A DNA stretch of 64,000 nt from Pogostemon cablin. Its lineage: Eukaryota > Streptophyta > Magnoliopsida > Lamiales > Lamiaceae. Shown here piece after piece: positions 59,154-64,000 of the stretch. Location of the stretch: contig CM042966.1 of NCBI GenBank assembly GCA_023678885.1, forward strand, positions 25,186,028 through 25,250,027. Direction: 5' to 3'. Within the stretch, counting starts at the first letter, position 1. The number at the start of each line of letters is the position of its first letter. A program made the translations under genes and the position numbers. The notes below the pieces were generated by a model. It was not told the origin of the DNA and did not search any database. It saw only the letters and a program-made list of their open reading frames with translations.

Positions 59154-60274
59154 TGTTGCGTAAATTAGCACAAATCTCTTACTTTTCATAAGTTTGAGAA
59201 GTTGGTGCACTTGAGGGTGTTTTGTTGTGCAAGGTGGAAATTAAGAAGGAAAATAACAGAATCAGAAAACGAAGTTGAAACGGACAAAAAATCAAGTGGC
59301 TCGTCACGAAGATCGAGTGGAATGAAAAGTTAAGAGTTTCATCCTACTTTCTTTATACAAGAAGATAGCTAAGGAAAAGAGTATCATACTTGAATCGGAG
59401 TTTGGTGTGAAAGTTATGCTTGAAATAGTACGGTCGCGCACAATCCAGCTCAACCTAGTTGAGCCAGTCAACTCAACCCGAGCCAAGAACCTACTTTTTC
59501 CTAAAACTCAGCTCAACCTCCAACTCGACCAAATCAAGCCAAGCAGCTCAAGTCGAGCTGGAATGCCGTTTTGTCTAGAAACGCAAGATTTCACCCCTAC
59601 TTAATGCATATTTTTTCATGAGAAGAAACCCTAATTTGACGATATGATTATGCGTTTTTAATTCATACTCAGAGTTGTTTTGTGCATCATTAATTGTTAT
59701 GTAGAGTCTGAATACATATCTTGATTATTGATTGAGTGCGTTCACTGCTGAGCAAGATTCCATGTTATGATTCTAAGTGAAGGGATTCCGAAGTCTTATT
59801 AGAACTATCTTATATAAATACTTATTAATTGAATCTTATTTGTTTAATAAGTAGGATAAAGAGTATAACTTCATAGTACCTATAAAGAGAGATCATATCG
59901 GGTTAGAGTACTTAGTGCATGGAAAATAATTGATACTGATAGTACCTAGAAAGGGGTGCGTTATATCTCTTGCTACAAGGAAATTCACACGTGTCACACG
60001 TTTATTTACTTGTTCTATAGAGTATATTTGCATGGTTTGTGATGCTTTCATACTCCACAAGGCAGAGTCGGACATTGATACACGGAAGGGAAATTAATGA
60101 GTAAAACTGGATGGCCCGAAGGACTACCTATCTTCTCACTTATTCACTTTCGTTCAATCTCTACTTCTATTTATTTTAATTGTTCTTTTAATTACTTAGT
60201 TATTGGTTACTTAATCATACAACTATTTTTCCATAATAGTCTTAATAAGTTAGAATATAATTAAATTAATAATA

Positions 60275-63200
60275 GGGTTTATTACTGATAGATACACACT
60301 TTTGAGGGTAATTGCATCCCAATACAATGAAAAATAAAAATAACTCTCTGATACACAAATTCATGTTAGTCTTCCTAAAATACCCTTCATAGGCGTCGTT
60401 TATGGCTGAATCTTCAATAGATTTCCATTGAATATGGGCTTCCTCTTCCACCGGCAGGCAGATCTAGCGATGGCCCGCCACCGTCGAGCACACCAGCCGT
60501 TGTTCACGAGGGGGTCGTTCCCCACTGCAAGATTAGGAGCCTTCCGCTTCACCAACAACGCGTTTTTCAAATTCAAACGCGGTACTTACGATTTGCTATC
60601 AGCACATGATATCTTAGATCTGAATGCGACAGTCGCATTTCTTGCTATCAGCCATGCCGATTTCTCTGTTTTCCTCAGCCACTGCTTCGCGCTACCCTCG
60701 TAGGCCCGATCGCAGTTGTTGTTTCTGATTTTGCTACCTAGGGCGCCGTATCCACAGCTATCGCTTCCATCAGTGTGCCTCCCAGTGGTGTCGAGTGGAG
60801 GGCTACCTGATTGTTGGCCAGATCGTCTTTGAACACTTGTTCGGAGGAAGAGGGGAATGAAGGCTTAGAAATCGGATATGGATTAGAGGAAGGTTTCACC
60901 ATTAAAAGGCGGTGGTTCTGGTTGGCAGCTCTTCTAGAAAATACTGATTCACAATTTTTACAGAGCGAATATCCCATTCAACCCAACACCCGCTGCTGCT
61001 CAGCCATCACCCGCTGCCACCGGTGACTTCAATTTTCCCCTCTTTAAGTGCATGTTCTAGAATCTTCCTTGAAAATTTCCTCTACTTTTTCCATTTTCTT
61101 TTTTAGTTTATTAATTTCATTGAATTTTGATTAATTTTTAAGATTTATGCAGTTTGAATGAAGATTTTAGTTTACTTTCCTATAAATTGTAAAAAAAAAT
61201 TCTTTTTTTTGTAAACAATAAATGAGACTGACTGCTTCTCTTGATTGGGGATGTTCGAATTTTGTCCGATTTCCAGTCCAGTGTTCGCGTGGTCAGTTTC
61301 CCGCATTGATTTCTTTCCACCTGTGATATTAAGTACTCACTAATTCCTCATGAGATCTGCTGTAATACTTAATCTAAGTATCAAAGTTGCTTATTATGTG
61401 GAATTGATTTTTATTATCTTTGGGCAGGTTTGATTCACTGTTTGATTTTTGTTAAGTTGTAGTAGTTTGTATCTTATTAGTTGGGTTATTTTGATTTTTT
61501 GGTGGTGGTAGAAGTAACACCAGTTGTGGTGCTGTGGTGATATTTATTTATCTTTCCATACTGCTATCAGCATTTTGTCTCCACAAGACTTGATTCTCAA
61601 GTTTCCAAAGGAACCAATTGCACCTGGTTTTGTTTTTTATTTTCTTGCTCAAAGTTTTATCTAATCATATTTGTAGAGTCACCTGATTACCCTTAACAGG
61701 TTTGTTTGTTTATTTATTTGCAGTACAATGCCCAGTTTAAGATCTTTGAGCCATTGGAATGCAAGTGTGATATTTGTGAAGTATTACTATTGTGGGAACA
61801 GGTTTAGTTATTGTTCTTAGATTACTTTTTGAAGTTTTTTGCTCCTTGTACATTAATTAAGCAGATATTATATGAAATGCAGTATCGTAATATGACTATA
61901 TCAAGAGTGTGAAATGTTATTATTCTCTTATATTATGAGGGTATTTTTTTCTCTAATTATTTTCCAATTGGGACTTAGAATAATGTCATTTCCCATTGCT
62001 TATAGGGATGGTGGTTATTTTATTTGGTATTCTTGACATTTTTTTACCAACTTCTTCATTGTCGGATTGAAAAACTGCATGAGATGAGGTGATGGAGGTA
62101 ATGTCATTTCTGATCTCTAACATAAACCCAAAAGCAAGAATGCAACAGCAACATGAAATCTGAAGGTGATATGATCTTTATTTTGTTTAGCATTTTTCTC
62201 CATCATATGTCTACTACATGATTTTCTCATGCTGAAATGTTCATATTTTGATCAGAAAAATGCTCTGGAATTATGCTAGCATGATTTATCTATGGAACAA
62301 GATACAAAAGGAACCAAGGTACTGTTCTTCACACAAGATTAAAATACATTAGTGCTAGCATTTAAAAAATTGTTGGCAGTTAACAAATAGAATGTTGAAT
62401 ACTTTCTTTAGCTCTTTTCCTTCTAATAGTTAAAACGGTTTGTGTGATGGTTTAAGAATCTGACTTTGCTTTTCCCCTGGAATTGGTATCTTGGAGTTGA
62501 AAAACTAGCTTTGGTGGGTTTGGATGCTGATAATATGGAGGTGATGGAGTTTGAAGATTACAAGAAATAGAGATGGGGTAGAAGAAAGATTCTTGTGCCA
62601 TTAGTGAAAGATTTGGATTATAAGAGAATTAACCCGATGTTTAATGCAGGAGGTGAGATATGGTTTTGGTTACAAAATGAAAAAATATTTATCCCCATTT
62701 ACTTTATTCATTACATGTATATGAACAAAGTAGTCAAAGAGTATATTGGGTTGTTCCCAGAGGTTCAATTGTAGTTGCTCTTATTTATCTCTCTCAATTG
62801 AAAGCATGGTAGTTTACTCTTTCATTTACAACTTTGCAAGTCAGTAGAGTTAAAATGTGCAAAATAAAATGGGTAGAATAAAATTTGCAAAAAAATGTGC
62901 AAAAGAAATTGCGCAAAACGAAATTGTGCAAAAACCAAAATATGCAAAAAAAATTCGTCAGATCGCCGTCAGTTGCCGGTCTTCTGTCGGAACTTAAAAT
63001 GTGCAAAATCAAATTGTGCAAAAAAATTCACTGGATCGCCGCCTGACTTCCGCTGCCAGACCTCCGCCGAAAATTAAAATGTGTAAACAAATGTGTAAAA
63101 ACAAATTGTGCAAAAAAAATTCGTCGGACCGCCGCCTGACCTCCGCCGCCGGCTGCCGGAACTCCGTCGGAACATTTTAAAATGTGAAAACAAATTGTGT

Positions 63201-63321
63201 AAATACATAGGTGTATTTATGGTATCACAATCATAATTGTGTAGTTATGAGTAATAGTGCTTTGGTTCATGTAGTTTATAGCAATTATGCATTATTTTAT
63301 GTATCTAATAGTAAGTTACCC
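60275..63321. mobile_element. Mutator-like element with exon-like content (Pack-MULE candidate)
   Basis: 3,047 bp with inverted ends GGGTTTATTACTGATAGATA (left) and GGGTAACTTACTATTAGATA (right, inverted), flanked by a perfect 9-bp duplication TTAATAATA (60266-60274 and 63322-63330), the Mutator signature. It splits the LTR of the Gypsy element, so it is younger. No transposase is seen. The interior has GC-rich, gene-like stretches (about 60430-61030). It also has an exon-like block at 61724-61801 with consensus TTTGCAG acceptor and G|GTTTAG donor, encoding YNAQFKIFEPLECKCDICEV in an open frame. A further open stretch lies at 62480-62570 (NWYLGVEKLALVGLDADNME). None matches a protein I can name. 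Confidence 0.75.
62850..63185. repeat. Minisatellite near the right end of the Mutator-like element
   Basis: Three imperfect units at about 62852, 62992 and 63072. Each combines AAATGTGCAAAA-type A-rich sequence with a GC-rich TCGCCGCCTGACTTCCGC-type block. Unit length varies from about 80 to 140 bp through expansion of the AATTGTGCAAAA part. Short open frames here are repeat artefacts. Confidence 0.75.
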
Positions 63322-63545
63322 TTAATAATAATACGTCCTTTGGGTTCGATAATCACTTGGTCTCTTATCAAAGCTATAATAACATCCTTCATACTTGGGG
63401 ATTAATATTGTGTGTTGAGAAAATGCTCATCAAGTTCTTTGCACCGTTGCCAGGGACGACATTAATTATTAATTTATTATTTCTAGTTTAATTGAGACTA
63501 CTTTATTCTTATCTTTAATTTCTAGCTCTTATTTTTCTTAGGTGT

Positions 63546-64000
63546 ATGCTTACTAGATCAAAGGTAGGTGATTTAGAACCTTATAATCCGGAGATTGGAG
63601 CATCGTCAAGGAAGAAGAAAGGGAAGAAGAAGAAGAATAAGAACGTAGAACCAACGGAGGCTCTTAATTTAGGAGTTGAAGTTGACGAGCTGAACTCACA
63701 AGTGACTGAAGATGTAACTGAATTTAACTTGGAAGCAGAAGCAGTCAACATGGTGGCGAATTCGGATAATCTTGCCATCCGTGAAGTATTTAAGAACAAC
63801 GGAGGAGGCAATGCGGGGCTGCTAGGAGCAAGAGGGGCCAGAGCTAATTTTAATTTACACCCTACTCTTATCAGCATGATTGAAAGGAGTCCCTTCTCTG
63901 GGGGAACCTTTGAAGATCCTCAGTAATATCTGAATAAGTTCCTTGGTTATGCAAGTACACAAAAGGATGCAGGAGCTCATGAAGATGCGAGGAGGATCAT
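63546..64000 (+). pseudogene. Gypsy gag, N-terminal part, with one nonsense codon
   Basis: Starts MLTRSKVGDLEPYNPEIGAS, followed by a Lys-rich basic stretch (KKKGKKKKNK), an acidic linker and then the gag core start NFNLHPTLISMIERSPFSG. This is typical of plant Athila/Tat gag proteins, where a xPxLISMI..SPFxG..xEDP pattern leads into the Retrotrans_gag domain. TAA at 63924-63926 interrupts it; the same frame continues YLNKFLGYASTQKDAGAHED to the window edge. The stop can be explained by one CAA to TAA change. Confidence 0.75.

Larger units (their letters stand above)
59154..64000 (+). mobile_element. Gypsy (Athila/Tat-type) LTR retrotransposon, 5' part, cut by the window edge
   Basis: 5' LTR about 59154-60274 plus 63331-63432, split by a Mutator-like element. 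It starts TGTTGCGTAAATTAGC (start uncertain) and ends GCTCATCA. The tail has CGTCCTTTGGGTTCGATAA, similar to the LTR tails of elements 1 and 2 (TCCCTTGGGTTCGATAA). A tRNA-Asp-like primer site, TTGCACCGTTGCCAGGGA, follows at 63439-63456, then gag from 63546. The U3 part carries inverted CTCAAC/GTTGAG and GCTC/GAGC motifs (about 59445-59565). Confidence 0.7.

Noticed and set aside
60428..61026. GC-rich open frames as an intact host gene
   Set aside because: They lie inside a Mutator-like element, are short, and neither strand gives a continuous recognisable protein.

Overview
This is a stretch of AT-rich eudicot nuclear DNA. The main evidence is one plant-specific transcription factor gene with introns, plant LTR retrotransposons with the usual plant tRNA primer sites, and many small DNA transposons of plant type. 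The species cannot be named from the sequence. There are no bacterial operons, CRISPR arrays or recognisable tRNA/rRNA genes.

Layout. 1-9.8 kb: AT-rich intergenic DNA with a possible minus-strand gene 5' end at the left edge, several MITEs, an unrecognised transcript-like region (2.7-5.0 kb), a CACTA transposon end and a probable solo LTR. 9.8-17.6 kb: a non-coding LTR retrotransposon (two 580-bp LTRs, TSD ATTTC) into which a complete but dead Ty1/copia element has inserted (TSD ATTCC). 18.8-38.3 kb: a four-layer nest. A decayed Mutator-like transposase is broken by a solo LTR and then by a remnant of an Athila-type Gypsy element. That remnant holds a related 1.6-kb-LTR element (element 1), whose 3' LTR is split by a second member of the same family (element 2, TSD GTGAT). 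Elements 1 and 2 share a decayed gene for an unrecognised coiled-coil-like protein of about 400 residues and show no pol. 38.3-46.6 kb: intergenic DNA with MITEs of Mutator, Stowaway-like and hAT type, several with clear target-site duplications.

47.3-49.5 kb holds the only clearly intact host gene: a three-exon INDETERMINATE DOMAIN (IDD) C2H2 zinc-finger transcription factor of the IDD14/IDD15(SGR5)/IDD16 type. Its second intron appears to use a GC donor, and a G-quadruplex motif lies about 600 bp upstream. 49.5-59 kb: intergenic DNA with a LINE fragment, a promoter-like region without a convincing gene, organelle-like (probably mitochondrial) DNA enclosed by inverted-repeat arms, and MITEs. 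59-64 kb: the 5' LTR, primer-binding site and start of gag of another Gypsy element that runs off the right edge. Its LTR is interrupted by a 3-kb Mutator-like element with a perfect 9-bp TSD and exon-like content (Pack-MULE candidate).

Apart from the IDD gene, almost all coding potential is transposon-derived and broken by stops or frameshifts. The genes do not form a pathway; the window is best read as an insertion history around one regulatory gene. All family assignments come from reading motifs by eye; no database search was run.
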